A DNA stretch of 64,000 nt from Calothrix sp. NIES-3974. GTDB taxonomy: Bacteria > Cyanobacteriota > Cyanobacteriia > Cyanobacteriales > Nostocaceae. The stretch covers positions 5,456,001 to 5,520,000 of the forward strand of contig NZ_AP018254.1 of assembly GCF_002368395.1 (NCBI RefSeq). Reading direction: 5' to 3'. Position numbers and translations under genes: made by a program. This document shows, piece after piece, positions 36,501 through 46,140 of the stretch. Each line of letters starts with the position of its first letter. Within the stretch, counting starts at the first letter, position 1. The notes below the pieces were generated by a model. That model searched no databases. It was not told the DNA's origin and was given only the letters and a program-made list of their open reading frames with translations.

Positions 36501-36969
36501 GACATCAATGTAAATAAAAATCTCACACCAAATGCACCAACTTGATGATTTACAGTATTGTGAAGTCCCACGTTTTGAATTAATTCATTGCGATCGCGGT
36601 TGAGGAAATTTTCGCAAGAATTATTTTCTGAACAAATTCAAAAAATAACACTTTGTGTGATAGACTACTATTATTGTGGGCGTACTATGTCTTCAAACCA
36701 ACAAATACCCTCTGACCACTAAACAGGTTTGCAACAAAATTTACAAGGATATTTTATCCTTGACTATAGCAGACGATTACTCACGTTACATCCGTCAGCA
36801 TGACCCAATATCTGCTGGATAGAGCCAGACGAATTATTTTTTTTGTTTTTTGTTTGTAGAGACGCAATATATTGCGTCTCATGGTGCGATATATCAATCA
36901 ATAATATTGCGTCTCATGGTGCGGATATATCGCGTCTCTACGTTTTTTTAGATACCCAAAAACCAGAAA
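36501..36969. other. Upstream region of the beta-helix protein with palindromes
   Basis: Three related palindromes lie at about 36858-36945 (GAGACGCAATATATTGCGTC and variants). The segment ATGGTGCG(G)ATAT recurs between them. The remainder is AT-rich and should hold the promoter for the gene ending at 36500. No gene seen. Confidence 0.5.
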
Positions 36970-39129
36970 TTACAGTCCACCGATAATACCACCATCATTA
37001 CGGGTAATTACCACCGTTGCCGAACGGGGACGACCGGATGGACCATAACCTTGACTATGGGGCCAATTGCTGGTTGCAGTTGGATTCTCTGGACCAGAGC
37101 CTTCACCGGGGTGTTGAATATTGATGAACATGGTTCTACCATCGGGGGTAGAGGTGACACCAGTGACTTCGCAGTCCATTGGACTGGTTAAAAACAGTCT
37201 TACTTGTTTGGTATTGGGGTCAGCACACAACATCATATTGCTACCAATGTTAGCCAAATCACCTGCACCATCTCCTGCGTGGTCAGTCTGAATCCAGAGA
37301 CGACCAAAGTCATCAAACCACAAACCATCGGGTGAGCTAAAGTCATCACCTTGAACATTACCTTTGAGGTTGGCTTCACTTCTTGTTTTGTCACCAGCTT
37401 GAACGAAAATATCCCAGGTAAAGCTGGTTGCGGTGACGGTACGTCCATTTTCCCGCCAACGGATGATGTGACCATAACGGTTATCAGGACGGGGGTTAGC
37501 CGCATCCACAGGAGGACGTGCAGAACCACCAGCTGTTGTACCATTAGGATTATTTACAGAAGCAGGATCTGTACCGCGACGGCTGTTATTGGTCAGGGTA
37601 CAATAAACTTCAATTTCCTGGAATCCGTTGATCCGGGGACGAGCAGCAGTCCATTCTGGACGATCCATCATGGTTGCACCCACGCGGTCTGCAGCTTGTC
37701 TGGTTTTAATTAGTACTTCTGCTTGGTCTCTGAAGCCGTTTTCTGCAGTTAGACCATTTTGTCCGTGAACCAGGGGTAGCCACTGACCTGTACCATCAGC
37801 ATTGAACTTAGCTACGTAGAGGATACCGTCATCTAATAAGTCACGGTTTGCGGACCTTGCTCTGGGGTTGTAGGGACGGGAACAAACAAATTTATAAATA
37901 TACTCGTTACGCTCGTCACAACCCATGTAAATCGCAATGCGGTTTTGAGCATCCACCACGTACTGAGCGCTTTCGTGTTTGGTTCTTCCGAGGGCAGTCC
38001 GTTTTACTGGTTTGCTTTGGGGGTCGTAAGGGTCAACCTCGACTACCCAACCAAATAAATGGGGTTCAAGGGGATTGGTACGGTTATTGAAGCGGGGATC
38101 AACCCTATGCCATTGATAGCCAAATCCGTTCTGGGTGACACCATAACGAGCTTGTCCTGCGAGTATTTCCGCATCGGGAATTCCTGGAGTGGAAACCAAT
38201 GTTTCACCATTATGACCAAAATAACCATTCCAGTTTTCTTCACAGGTGAGGTAAGTTCCCCAAGGGGTGTAACCATTGGCACAGTTGTTTAGGGTTCCGT
38301 AGGCGGTAAAACCGTCATTGACACCAATTTCGATGGAACCGGTGGGGGTGATGTTAAATTTCTTGGATTTTAATAAATTACTACCTGCTGCTGGTCCAGA
38401 AATCCGCATTTCTGTATTCGCAGTGAGACGGCGACCATATTGGGAATTGCGTTCCACAGTCCAGCGATTACCAAATCTGGTTTTGGATACTTCAAAAATG
38501 GAGACACCATGAGCAGCTTGGGATTTGCGGACTTTGGCAATGGTGACTGGATTTAAACCTTCAGAACCGTGCATAATCTGTTCATGGGTATACTCATGGT
38601 TGACACAGAGTATACCCCTATTAACTGTTGGTCCTTGATTTCCAACCCGTCGTGCAGTTCTACCGGTGAGTTCCCGTCCTCCTTGAAGGGGGAAGAAATG
38701 CATCCCGTCAGAGTGCATACCGTACTGTTTTTCCTGTGCAGCAGCATCTTGGGTTGCATCCGCTAACCAATCGGGAGCACCAGGCATAATGGGGTCTCCC
38801 CAAGCAATCAACACTTCGGCTTTGTAACCGTTGGGGACGCTAACCAGGTCTTTTTCTAATTTACCTGTAGCTGGATTGAGGAGATTCGGTTTAATACTTT
38901 CAAAACCAATGCCTTGGAATCCTTGACTGGGGGGGATGGGAGCAGCTTCAACGGTTTGGAGGAAACCACCAACTGTCACATCTCCTAAAGCCGTTAATAC
39001 GGAAGTTCCCACAGCAGTCATGATAAAGCGACGACGATTCATCCCCATCCGTTCAATCACGTCGCGGATGGATTCGTTACCAGAATTATTGAGCGATACG
39101 TCATTCTTGGGGTGAAAACGACCTTTCAT
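36970..39129 (-). CDS. phoX: PhoX family phosphatase, Tat-exported
   Basis: A 719-residue phosphatase of the PhoX (DUF839) family, which needs calcium and iron to release phosphate from organic esters in the periplasm. Residues 31-65 are a twin-arginine signal (NRRRFIMTAVGTSVL, cut near EAAP), so it folds before export. The motif NCANGYTPWGTYLTCEENW contains the conserved Cys/Glu cluster of PhoX, and GRLWIQTDHAGDGAG with SPMDCEVTGVTSTPDGRTMF the late conserved propeller blades. The gene is alone. Induction in phosphate starvation is expected; only a weak Pho-box candidate is seen, 650 bp upstream. Confidence 0.93.
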   Translation of the reverse strand: MKGRFHPKNDVSLNNSGNESIRDVIERMGMNRRRFIMTAVGTSVLTALGDVTVGGFLQTVEAAPIPPSQGFQGIGFESIKPNLLNPATGKLEKDLVSVPNGYKAEVLIAWGDPIMPGAPDWLADATQDAAAQEKQYGMHSDGMHFFPLQGGRELTGRTARRVGNQGPTVNRGILCVNHEYTHEQIMHGSEGLNPVTIAKVRKSQAAHGVSIFEVSKTRFGNRWTVERNSQYGRRLTANTEMRISGPAAGSNLLKSKKFNITPTGSIEIGVNDGFTAYGTLNNCANGYTPWGTYLTCEENWNGYFGHNGETLVSTPGIPDAEILAGQARYGVTQNGFGYQWHRVDPRFNNRTNPLEPHLFGWVVEVDPYDPQSKPVKRTALGRTKHESAQYVVDAQNRIAIYMGCDERNEYIYKFVCSRPYNPRARSANRDLLDDGILYVAKFNADGTGQWLPLVHGQNGLTAENGFRDQAEVLIKTRQAADRVGATMMDRPEWTAARPRINGFQEIEVYCTLTNNSRRGTDPASVNNPNGTTAGGSARPPVDAANPRPDNRYGHIIRWRENGRTVTATSFTWDIFVQAGDKTRSEANLKGNVQGDDFSSPDGLWFDDFGRLWIQTDHAGDGAGDLANIGSNMMLCADPNTKQVRLFLTSPMDCEVTGVTSTPDGRTMFINIQHPGEGSGPENPTATSNWPHSQGYGPSGRPRSATVVITRNDGGIIGGL

Positions 39130-40030
39130 TCCAATTATTCCTCTCTTTCAGGTTTACAGATTTGCGATCTGGTTCTCAATTTAACTGGGTAATTTGGACA
39201 ATAAAAGTGACAAATTTTACGTGAGTTAATTACTTGCTGATTAAATTCACTGACACTGGATGAGAACCGTAATCATTTTATAAAGACTATTTCGATGTAT
39301 GGGGGTCTGCAAGTGTCACAGATGAATACACCTTTTACTTAGCATCATTGCTGATAGCAATAACAATGCCAATCTAAGACCCAGAGATTAAGAAAAAGTA
39401 ATGTAGCTATTAACAAATTAGATTTTTATTTCATATCTGCTAAATTGATTAAGGCAAGATTATTGTTTATTTGTGTTGTTTAAAATATCTACGTCTCTGG
39501 ATAGTATATTTGTGGCTTGGATGAGAGTAAGGGGCAATTCAAGATATCCTGAATTGAGAGCAAATCCCTATAATTTTCGGGGATTAGGGAGTAGTGAGTC
39601 GGAATTAGAAGGAAATCATAATGGGTGACTTAAAGCTGATAAATTACTGCTGACAGGGAGAAGAGCGACTTAGCTTTCTCTCCACAAATATTAAAAATAT
39701 TAAAGAAACTAGCCCACACAATAGAAAGTTCCTGGAAATAAATTCAGGATATGGGAGTAAATATTATCCAGAGTTTCACCTCCTGTTAACCTATATTTAA
39801 TCTCCCCCTGTAAATGTATGACTTTAGGTTAATTTACATAATCAAATTTTGTGGAATCAAAACTTAATCATGAGTTTGGGTTAGGATAATGGAAAAGTAG
39901 CCCTGGGAAAAAAATATTATAATTGTACCCATCTACCTATCTGGGAATGGGAAGAGAAGCGGTGAATTGAATGAAGCTGATATCGTGATGATTTTGAAAA
40001 AGAAATAGAGAATTTAGATATTAAAACATT
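39130..40030. other. Divergent intergenic region between phoX and the T4SS-like cluster
   Basis: About 900 bp, AT-rich, without a supported gene. It must contain the promoters of both phoX and the T4SS-like genes. A possible Pho-box lies at 39785-39803. Traces of the dispersed repeat family (GGGATTAGGGAGTAGTGAG) lie near 39582-39600. Confidence 0.5.
39785..39803 (+). promoter_or_regulatory. Weak Pho-box candidate
   Basis: GTTAACCT, three bases, TTTAATCT: two 8-bp units at the 11-bp period of cyanobacterial Pho boxes (consensus near CTTAACCT). It points to the T4SS-like genes and lies 655 bp from phoX, so the relation to phoX is doubtful. Confidence 0.25.
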
Positions 40031-40540
40031 ATGAAATTCAGATCCAACTACCTATCGTCAGGCTTTTTCCTGTTAACCTGTGCCATTTTTGTGATTGCGA
40101 TCGCCAGTCATGGTTTGAGTTTTGCTTTTTACTTATTAATTGGTTGTTTGCTGAGTGTAATTATTCAGGTATGTGGTGAACAGATTCAATGCTCTCGTCA
40201 AACCATAGTGATTGCTCAGACCATCGTGATTGCTGGTGTGTTTAGCTTTTTCTGGTTGGATTATTTCAGCTTGAGTGCAGATGCACAATTTTTTGGTAAA
40301 GCGGAAACATTTTTTAAAAACACCTTGACCCAGGGTTCTCAGGGGGATGCTAGTGGTGCGGTGAGTTTAATTTTTAATGTGTTGCGAGGATTGTATTTAC
40401 TGTATATTGCAGTGGCTTTAATTGGGGTGATTAATGCGGTGCGACAGGATGAAGATTGGCAAGTGGTTGCTCGAACTCCTTTACTAGTAGTTATTGCTGT
40501 GACAATTGCAGATGTGTTGACGGGTTTTGTGATTGGGTAG
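40031..40540 (+). CDS. VirB2/TrbC-like membrane protein (candidate)
   Basis: A 169-residue membrane protein and first gene of the T4SS-like cluster. Hydrophobic segments: FFLLTCAIFVIAIASHGLSF, ILIIGCLL-type (about 40-55), TIVIAQTIVIAGVFSFFWL, then GLYLLYIAVALIGVINAV and LLVVIAVTIADVLTGFVIG. The last two, separated by a short polar loop (RQDEDWQVVARTP), have the two-helix layout of VirB2/TrbC pilins, and the first gene of the cluster is where such a gene is expected. The N-terminal extension is unusual. The function is inferred from position and topology, not from clear sequence similarity. Confidence 0.5.
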   Translation: MKFRSNYLSSGFFLLTCAIFVIAIASHGLSFAFYLLIGCLLSVIIQVCGEQIQCSRQTIVIAQTIVIAGVFSFFWLDYFSLSADAQFFGKAETFFKNTLTQGSQGDASGAVSLIFNVLRGLYLLYIAVALIGVINAVRQDEDWQVVARTPLLVVIAVTIADVLTGFVIG

Positions 40541-40668
40541 GATAGTTGAGAATACGGTTGATAGGAGACAGGAGGAAAGGATGGGGAGATATTTACATTC
40601 CCGTAGAGACGACCCGTCGGGTTATCTCTACCACCCGATTCCCGATTCCTTACTCCTAATTAAAAAAC

Positions 40669-41037
40669 ATGCAAGACGACGATAAAGAATTTCGACCTGT
40701 GAATCAAATTTTGGGAACTCAGCCTTCCCTCGGACCAATTCCTGCGAATCAAATTATTCCTTGGACATTAATTGGTTTAGGCTCCTATTTTATTATTAAT
40801 GGATTTTTGGGGGGATTATTTAGTAGTGAATGGCAAAAATGGCTGTGGACTTTTTTGATTGCGGGTTGGGGAATGGCGACTTGGTGGATATTAAGTGGGG
40901 GAAGGAGTTGGCGGTTTTTAAGTAAGTTTGTGGGTGTCCCCAAATGGACGCGAGGAATGGCGAGGTATCGGAGTTTTCTAGGCTTTTATCATGAAGGAAA
41001 AAATCGGAAAACAAAGCGTCAATCCCGCAGAAGGTAG
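40669..41037 (+). CDS. VirB3-like small membrane protein (candidate)
   Basis: A 122-residue protein with a polar N-terminus, two closely spaced membrane segments (TLIGLGSYFIINGFLGGLF and LWTFLIAGWGMATWWIL) and a basic tail (GKNRKTKRQSRRR). VirB3/PrgI-like subunits have this topology and usually stand directly before, or fused to, VirB4. Here the gene overlaps the VirB4-like gene by 47 bp, so translational coupling is likely. It would hold the ATPase at the inner membrane. A palindrome (GTAGAGACGACCCGTCGGGT, about 40603-40631) lies before it. Confidence 0.55.
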   Translation: MQDDDKEFRPVNQILGTQPSLGPIPANQIIPWTLIGLGSYFIINGFLGGLFSSEWQKWLWTFLIAGWGMATWWILSGGRSWRFLSKFVGVPKWTRGMARYRSFLGFYHEGKNRKTKRQSRRR

Positions 41038-43732
41038 ATTAACACCCTTTGAGGATGGATTGCATTTGGCGACGATGTTACAAATTGCTATGCATGGTCG
41101 TGATATTGGTGCGTATATTTTAAATAAAAATGCCCAAAATGATAAGTTGTGTTTTGTGTTTGGGTTTGATTGTCGAGGAATCCATACGACTTTAAGAGCA
41201 GAGCAAATTAATCAGATTTGTCAACAAATTGAAGCGGGTTTAAAGGATTTACCGGGGGAGGAACGAATTACTTTTCATTTGGGTTCCTTTGCTGGGGATA
41301 TGCAGCGTCAGCGGGAATTGGGGGAACTAGTAAAAAATACGCGATCGCGGGATATTCAGTATTTATTAACTTCCGAAAGAGCGCGGGTGAGAAGTTTGAC
41401 GCGGGAGGGTATTCGCAAGCCGAAATTTTTACGGATTTATGTCACTTATACAGTAGAACCAGATAGTGGTGCGAGTGATGATTGGATTGAGAAAATCATA
41501 GCAAAAGCAGAGAATTGGTGGTTAAATTTTAAGGGGGAAAGTTTAGAAAGGGAAACTCAACGCATCGAAACGATTGTGACGAATGCCTATAATGAGGGGT
41601 TTCGACGTTGGGAACAGGTATTAGCAAATAAAATGGGTTTGGATATTCGTCCCCTAACTGCACAGGAGTTATGGAAAGAGATTTGGTGCAGGTTTAATCC
41701 CACTCCAGTGATGGAGATTCCCCAGTTATTGATTTGGGATGAAAATGGGTTGCGGGAACAAATTTATTCAGAGTTAGCTAGTAGTAAATTACTGTTGGAA
41801 AATACCCATAGTACGACTTTTTTAACTGAATCTAGCGTTCCAGTGGCAGAGAGGAAATGGGTACGGGTTAAGGGTAATTATGTGGGGGTAATGACGTTTT
41901 TAGAAAAGCCGGGGGGATGGGCGAACAAAACTTCCCAATTACGGTATTTATGGGAATTATTAGCTAGGGATGCAGTGGTGGATACGGAGATATTTTGTGA
42001 GTTAACTCCGGCAAATCCAGCAATTGTGAAAGCGACTTTACAACGGGTTTTGAAACAATCGAATATGACGGCAAAAATTGCCAAGGAAAAAAGTAATACG
42101 ATTGATGTGGGTGCGCAGTTAAAGTTACAAAAGTCGATTGCTGCACAGGAAAAAATCTATGAGGGTGCAATTCCCATTTATACAGGAATTGCGATTTTGG
42201 TGCATCGTCCTAATATAGAAAAATTGGATGAGGCTTGTCGATATATTGAAAACTGTTTTCAACGACCTGCAAGGGTGATTCGGGAAACAGAATATGCATG
42301 GAAAATTTGGTTACAAACTTTGCCAATTGTCTGGGAAAGTTTATTAGCAAAGCCCTTTAATCGACGACAGTTATATTTAACAAATGAAGTTTGGGGATTG
42401 ATTCCTTTAGTTACCACCCGTGCTGGAGATAAACGGGGATTTGAATTGATTGCGGATGAGGGGGGAAGTCCCATTCATATTGATTTATTTAATCAACACA
42501 AAAATTTGGCATTATTTGCTACTACTCGTGCGGGAAAGTCCGTATTAGTATCAGGAATTCTCACCCAAGCCTTAGCCTATAATATCCCCGTGGTGGCTTT
42601 AGATTTCCCGAAACCGGATGGAACATCCACCTTTACCGATTACACCCAATTTTTGTCAGAATACGGTGCATATTTTGATATTTCCAATCAAGCCAATAAT
42701 CTATTTGAAGCCCCTGATTTAAGATTATTATCCCCTGAAGCACAACGCGATCGCTTTCAGGATTTTTTCGCTTTTTTGGAATCGGCTTTGATGACGATGG
42801 TATTAGGAAATACCAGTGAAAGCCAGTTACTATCGCAAACGGTGCGTTCTTTGATTAACCTGGGATTGACGGAATTTTTTGCCGACGAAGGTATACAATC
42901 GAGATATGCGATCGCCATCGAAAAAGGTTTTGGTTCACCGGAGTGGGATAAGACCCCGACCTTAAAGGATTTTTTACCCTTTTGTTCCCGCGAACAGTTG
43001 CATTTACATAGTACGGGAAAGCGGGTTGATGAAGCTTTAGAAGTGATTAATTTACGCTTGCGATTTTGGTTACAAAGTCGGGTGGGACAATCAATTTCTG
43101 CACCGTCGAGTTTTCCCACGGATGCGCAATTATTAGTGTTTGCACTGCGGAATTTATTGGATAGTGAGGATGCAGCTTTGTTATCTTTAAGTGCATATGC
43201 TGCTGCATTACGTCGCGCTTTGAGTAGTCCTGCTTCCATATTTTTTATTGATGAAGCTCCGATTTTATTTGAATTTCCGCAAATCTCGAATTTGGTCGGA
43301 AGATTATGTGCAAATGGTGCAAAAGCAGGGGTGAGGGTGATTTTATCTGCTCAAGACCCGGATACGATTGCAAAATCAAGTGCAGCATCGAAGATTTTAC
43401 AAAATTTGACGACGCGGTTAATAGGACGCATTCAACCTGTTGCGGTGGATAGTTTTATTAATATTTTGCGCTATCCCCGTGAGGTGATCAATCAAAATGC
43501 TTCGGAAAGTTTTTTCCCCAGAAAGGAAGAGATTTATAGTCAATGGTTGTTAGATGATAATGGAGTTTATACCTACTGTCGTTATTATCCGGGTTATGAA
43601 CAATTAGCGGTAGTTGCAAATAATCCAGACGAACAAAGTCAGCGTCAGAAATTCATGCAGCAGTATTCCGATAAGTATGAGGCTATTTCCCGATTTGCTC
43701 AGAATTTAGTCATGAAAATTCGCGGAGGTTAA
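40991..43732 (+). CDS. VirB4/TraC-like conjugation ATPase
   Basis: This 913-residue protein resembles VirB4/TraC-type ATPases that power type IV secretion. The N-terminal half is the less conserved membrane-contact domain. The C-terminal half is a RecA-like motor: Walker A is FATTRAGKSVLVSGIL (near residue 510) and Walker B SIFFIDEAPILFEF (near 750), followed by RVILSAQDPDTIA, the Gln-bearing sensor motif seen in VirB4. The gene begins inside the VirB3-like gene and ends 1 bp before the next start codon, so it is translationally coupled on both sides. This is the best anchor for calling the cluster a T4SS relative. Confidence 0.82.
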   Translation: MKEKIGKQSVNPAEGRLTPFEDGLHLATMLQIAMHGRDIGAYILNKNAQNDKLCFVFGFDCRGIHTTLRAEQINQICQQIEAGLKDLPGEERITFHLGSFAGDMQRQRELGELVKNTRSRDIQYLLTSERARVRSLTREGIRKPKFLRIYVTYTVEPDSGASDDWIEKIIAKAENWWLNFKGESLERETQRIETIVTNAYNEGFRRWEQVLANKMGLDIRPLTAQELWKEIWCRFNPTPVMEIPQLLIWDENGLREQIYSELASSKLLLENTHSTTFLTESSVPVAERKWVRVKGNYVGVMTFLEKPGGWANKTSQLRYLWELLARDAVVDTEIFCELTPANPAIVKATLQRVLKQSNMTAKIAKEKSNTIDVGAQLKLQKSIAAQEKIYEGAIPIYTGIAILVHRPNIEKLDEACRYIENCFQRPARVIRETEYAWKIWLQTLPIVWESLLAKPFNRRQLYLTNEVWGLIPLVTTRAGDKRGFELIADEGGSPIHIDLFNQHKNLALFATTRAGKSVLVSGILTQALAYNIPVVALDFPKPDGTSTFTDYTQFLSEYGAYFDISNQANNLFEAPDLRLLSPEAQRDRFQDFFAFLESALMTMVLGNTSESQLLSQTVRSLINLGLTEFFADEGIQSRYAIAIEKGFGSPEWDKTPTLKDFLPFCSREQLHLHSTGKRVDEALEVINLRLRFWLQSRVGQSISAPSSFPTDAQLLVFALRNLLDSEDAALLSLSAYAAALRRALSSPASIFFIDEAPILFEFPQISNLVGRLCANGAKAGVRVILSAQDPDTIAKSSAASKILQNLTTRLIGRIQPVAVDSFINILRYPREVINQNASESFFPRKEEIYSQWLLDDNGVYTYCRYYPGYEQLAVVANNPDEQSQRQKFMQQYSDKYEAISRFAQNLVMKIRGG

Positions 43733-43733
43733 G

Positions 43734-44684
43734 ATGAAGGGTAAATTAAATTTTCGCTCTTTGAGTCAGGATGGTGGGGATAAACGGAAATATGTGAGAT
43801 ATTTTTGGCCGATTTTATTTTTACCAATTTTCGGATTGATGTCTGCTCTTCCTAGTTGGGGAAATTTAGGAAATGTGTGGATCGAATTTCAATCCTATGG
43901 GAATGATTTCAGGAACTATTTGAGCAATCAGGTAAATAGCAAATTTAACCCATTTCAGTCTACTATCAATACAACTATCAATAGTGCATCGGGGGAACTA
44001 AGAGTACCGAATCCCAATACAACTAACCAAGAAGTCATCAATCAGGTGAGTCAATATCCTATCATGGATAAATATGAAAATAATCCGGTTTTAAGAGCGC
44101 ATAAAATCAATGGGATTCTCGATAGGGAAATGACCAGAGGAAGAATGGAGGGGACCTTGGGGAGTGGTGGACAAGCTCGTAGTCGCAATGTTTTAGAAAA
44201 TACGCAAAATTCCGTACAAAAAGTGAATTTAGGAGTAGAAACAGCTACTACTAATAAACAACAAAAACAGTTAGAAATTCAAGCAGCAGCTAATTCTCTT
44301 GGGGGATTGAATTTAGACAACCTAAATCCGGCTGGTTCGGCTTTTTCATTGCTATTAAATAACCAAGCAAGATTAGCTCAGTTGACCTGGGAAGGATTGG
44401 CAGATTTAGAATTACAAAATTTGAATATTCAACAGGAACAAACTAAAATTATGGCAGCTAATTTGGGGATAAATAAACAGATACAGCAGGATTTACAATA
44501 TACCAATTTAAATTTAGTAAATATCTCTACTGAAGTGGAAGATATGAATCGCGATCGCCGGATTGAAAATGCGACTGCTGCTGCTAGATTATTAAGGGCT
44601 GCTAGTCAGTCAAGTTTATTACAATCAGGGGAGAATATACAAGGAGAAAATCCGGAAAATTTGCAGGGAGTAGGAAGTAGGTAA
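43734..44684 (+). CDS. VirB5/TrbJ-like exported protein (candidate)
   Basis: A 316-residue protein with a signal sequence after a charged start (YFWPILFLPIFGLMSALPSW). The mature part is helical and Gln/Asn-rich, with a coiled-coil region around TTNKQQKQLEIQAAANSLGG and LQNLNIQQEQTKIMAANLG. Position between the VirB4-like and VirB6-like genes and the helical architecture fit VirB5/TrbJ, the pilus-tip or adhesin subunit. The last residues (LQGVGSR) are read from a GGGAGTAGGAAGTAGG repeat, so the C-terminus may have been extended or replaced by repeat DNA. Confidence 0.5.
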   Translation: MKGKLNFRSLSQDGGDKRKYVRYFWPILFLPIFGLMSALPSWGNLGNVWIEFQSYGNDFRNYLSNQVNSKFNPFQSTINTTINSASGELRVPNPNTTNQEVINQVSQYPIMDKYENNPVLRAHKINGILDREMTRGRMEGTLGSGGQARSRNVLENTQNSVQKVNLGVETATTNKQQKQLEIQAAANSLGGLNLDNLNPAGSAFSLLLNNQARLAQLTWEGLADLELQNLNIQQEQTKIMAANLGINKQIQQDLQYTNLNLVNISTEVEDMNRDRRIENATAAARLLRAASQSSLLQSGENIQGENPENLQGVGSR

Positions 44685-44692
44685 TAGGGAAC

Positions 44693-44764
44693 AGTCCGTG
44701 ACTGGAGTAGTAGGAAAAACCACCCATGACTCCAAGCTAATCACTCACTTGTGAGAAATACAGA
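44693..44764. repeat. MITE-like repeat, decayed copy
   Basis: Related to the copy at 13169-13270 (ending ACTTGTGAGAAATACAG) and placed inside the T4SS-like cluster, between the VirB5-like and VirB6-like genes. Confidence 0.45.
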
Positions 44765-44848
44765 TTATGACTTACTTGTGAAAAAATTTAGCTTGAGAAG
44801 ATATTAACTAAAGATATTAGGATTGTAGAAGGAAGTAGGGAGTCAGGA

Positions 44849-45895
44849 GTGGAGATTAATTATATTATTTTAGCTCAAACAGCAGCAGACAACCTGCTAG
44901 AAAATGGCTCCATGACAGTCCAAAATTTAGCAGCTAATTGGGATAAACAATGGTTAGAATTATTGCAAACGAATACAAATAATAATATCTATGGCGCATT
45001 AACCAGATTAGGAATTTTTTTGGCAGTGGGGACATTTTTGATATTCATGGCTCAATGGTTGCGAGATGTCTTAGAAAACGAATATTCTCGTCCCATATCC
45101 TCCCTAATTATGCCATTAATAGTTGTATTATTCCTTGCGAATCCAGGGAATGGAACAGCTCTTTCTAACTTAACTCTGGGAGTGCGCAACTTTTTAAATA
45201 CCATTAATCAACAAGTTATTACTAGTACCAATAATAACCAAATATATCAACAAGCGATTAATCTGAGTATTGCGGAGGATGTGGTGGGTGCATTCCTGCG
45301 TCCCTGTCAATCCTTGAATGGAGAACTACAAAATCAATGTTTAACTAAAGCCAAGGAAAAAATCGATCCCCTGTGGCAAAGTTATCGTAATCAATATGGA
45401 ACTCAACCCTGGATTAATCGTTTAGAAACCCAAGTAAATCAAATCGTTTTTAATACCTCTCCAGTTTCAGAACTGGAATTTAATGCCTTGTTGGGTTCGG
45501 GTTTACAAGTAAGTATTAAAAACCTGTTAATCTCCAGTCAATTTGCTTTCCAGAACCTGATGGAAGCGACAATGCTACTAATTGCGGTTCTTGGACCCAT
45601 TGCTCTAGGTGCGTCCCTCTTACCAGTAGCAGGAAAACCCATTTTTGCTTGGATAACTGGATTTTTTGCAGTTGCGATCGCCAAAATTTCTTTTAATATT
45701 ATTACTCTAATTACAGCGACAGTTGTGGTGAATACATCAGCCCAAAGTGTGAATGAGAATATGGATTTAACTTGGTTTTTAATTTGTATTGGTCTTCTAG
45801 CTCCCATTTTATCATTAGTGATTGCAGCTTTAGGAGGAATCGCCACATTTAATGCTATTAGTTATTCGACAACTTGGATTAAACAAAGGATTTGA
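44849..45895 (+). CDS. VirB6/TrbL-like polytopic membrane protein (candidate)
   Basis: A 348-residue protein with about five or six membrane segments: GIFLAVGTFLIFMAQW (near 55-75), LIMPLIVVLFLANP (near 85), a long soluble loop (about 100-225), then LLIAVLGPIALGASLLP, WITGFFAVAIAKISFNIITL and LICIGLLAPILSLVIAALGG. This topology, with a large periplasmic loop, is that of VirB6/TrbL, which forms part of the inner-membrane channel. The start is a GTG at 44849 with GGAG-like sequence before it; an ATG at 44912 is an alternative. Confidence 0.6.
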   Translation: MEINYIILAQTAADNLLENGSMTVQNLAANWDKQWLELLQTNTNNNIYGALTRLGIFLAVGTFLIFMAQWLRDVLENEYSRPISSLIMPLIVVLFLANPGNGTALSNLTLGVRNFLNTINQQVITSTNNNQIYQQAINLSIAEDVVGAFLRPCQSLNGELQNQCLTKAKEKIDPLWQSYRNQYGTQPWINRLETQVNQIVFNTSPVSELEFNALLGSGLQVSIKNLLISSQFAFQNLMEATMLLIAVLGPIALGASLLPVAGKPIFAWITGFFAVAIAKISFNIITLITATVVVNTSAQSVNENMDLTWFLICIGLLAPILSLVIAALGGIATFNAISYSTTWIKQRI

Positions 45896-46140
45896 ATGGG
45901 GGGATATAATACAGAAGACAGAAGGTAAAAAGAAGATGGAAGAGAGAATTATGATTTTCGGTAGATAATAAAAATTCATTTTGATGATATCAAAGCTTAC
46001 CAATTTAAAGATGAGTTTCGATTAATTTATAAAAAGTTGATTTTCCCAATTACCAAAATGTCTTTTTATTTAGGTTACATATCTGATAACTAAAAGCTCT
46101 ATACAAAAAATCAAGAAATATATATTGACAGAAAATAAAT
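45896..46140. other. Intergenic region with a possible gene fragment
   Basis: Bases 45989-46094 read IKAYQFKDEFRLIYKK and onward to a stop, vaguely like the end of a RelE/ParE-type toxin, but it is under 40 residues and has no start. I do not call it a gene. Confidence 0.25.

Noticed and set aside
45989-46094. RelE/ParE-like toxin fragment (KAYQFKDEFRLIYKK)
   Set aside because: Too short, no start codon, and no antitoxin beside it; similarity is only impressionistic.
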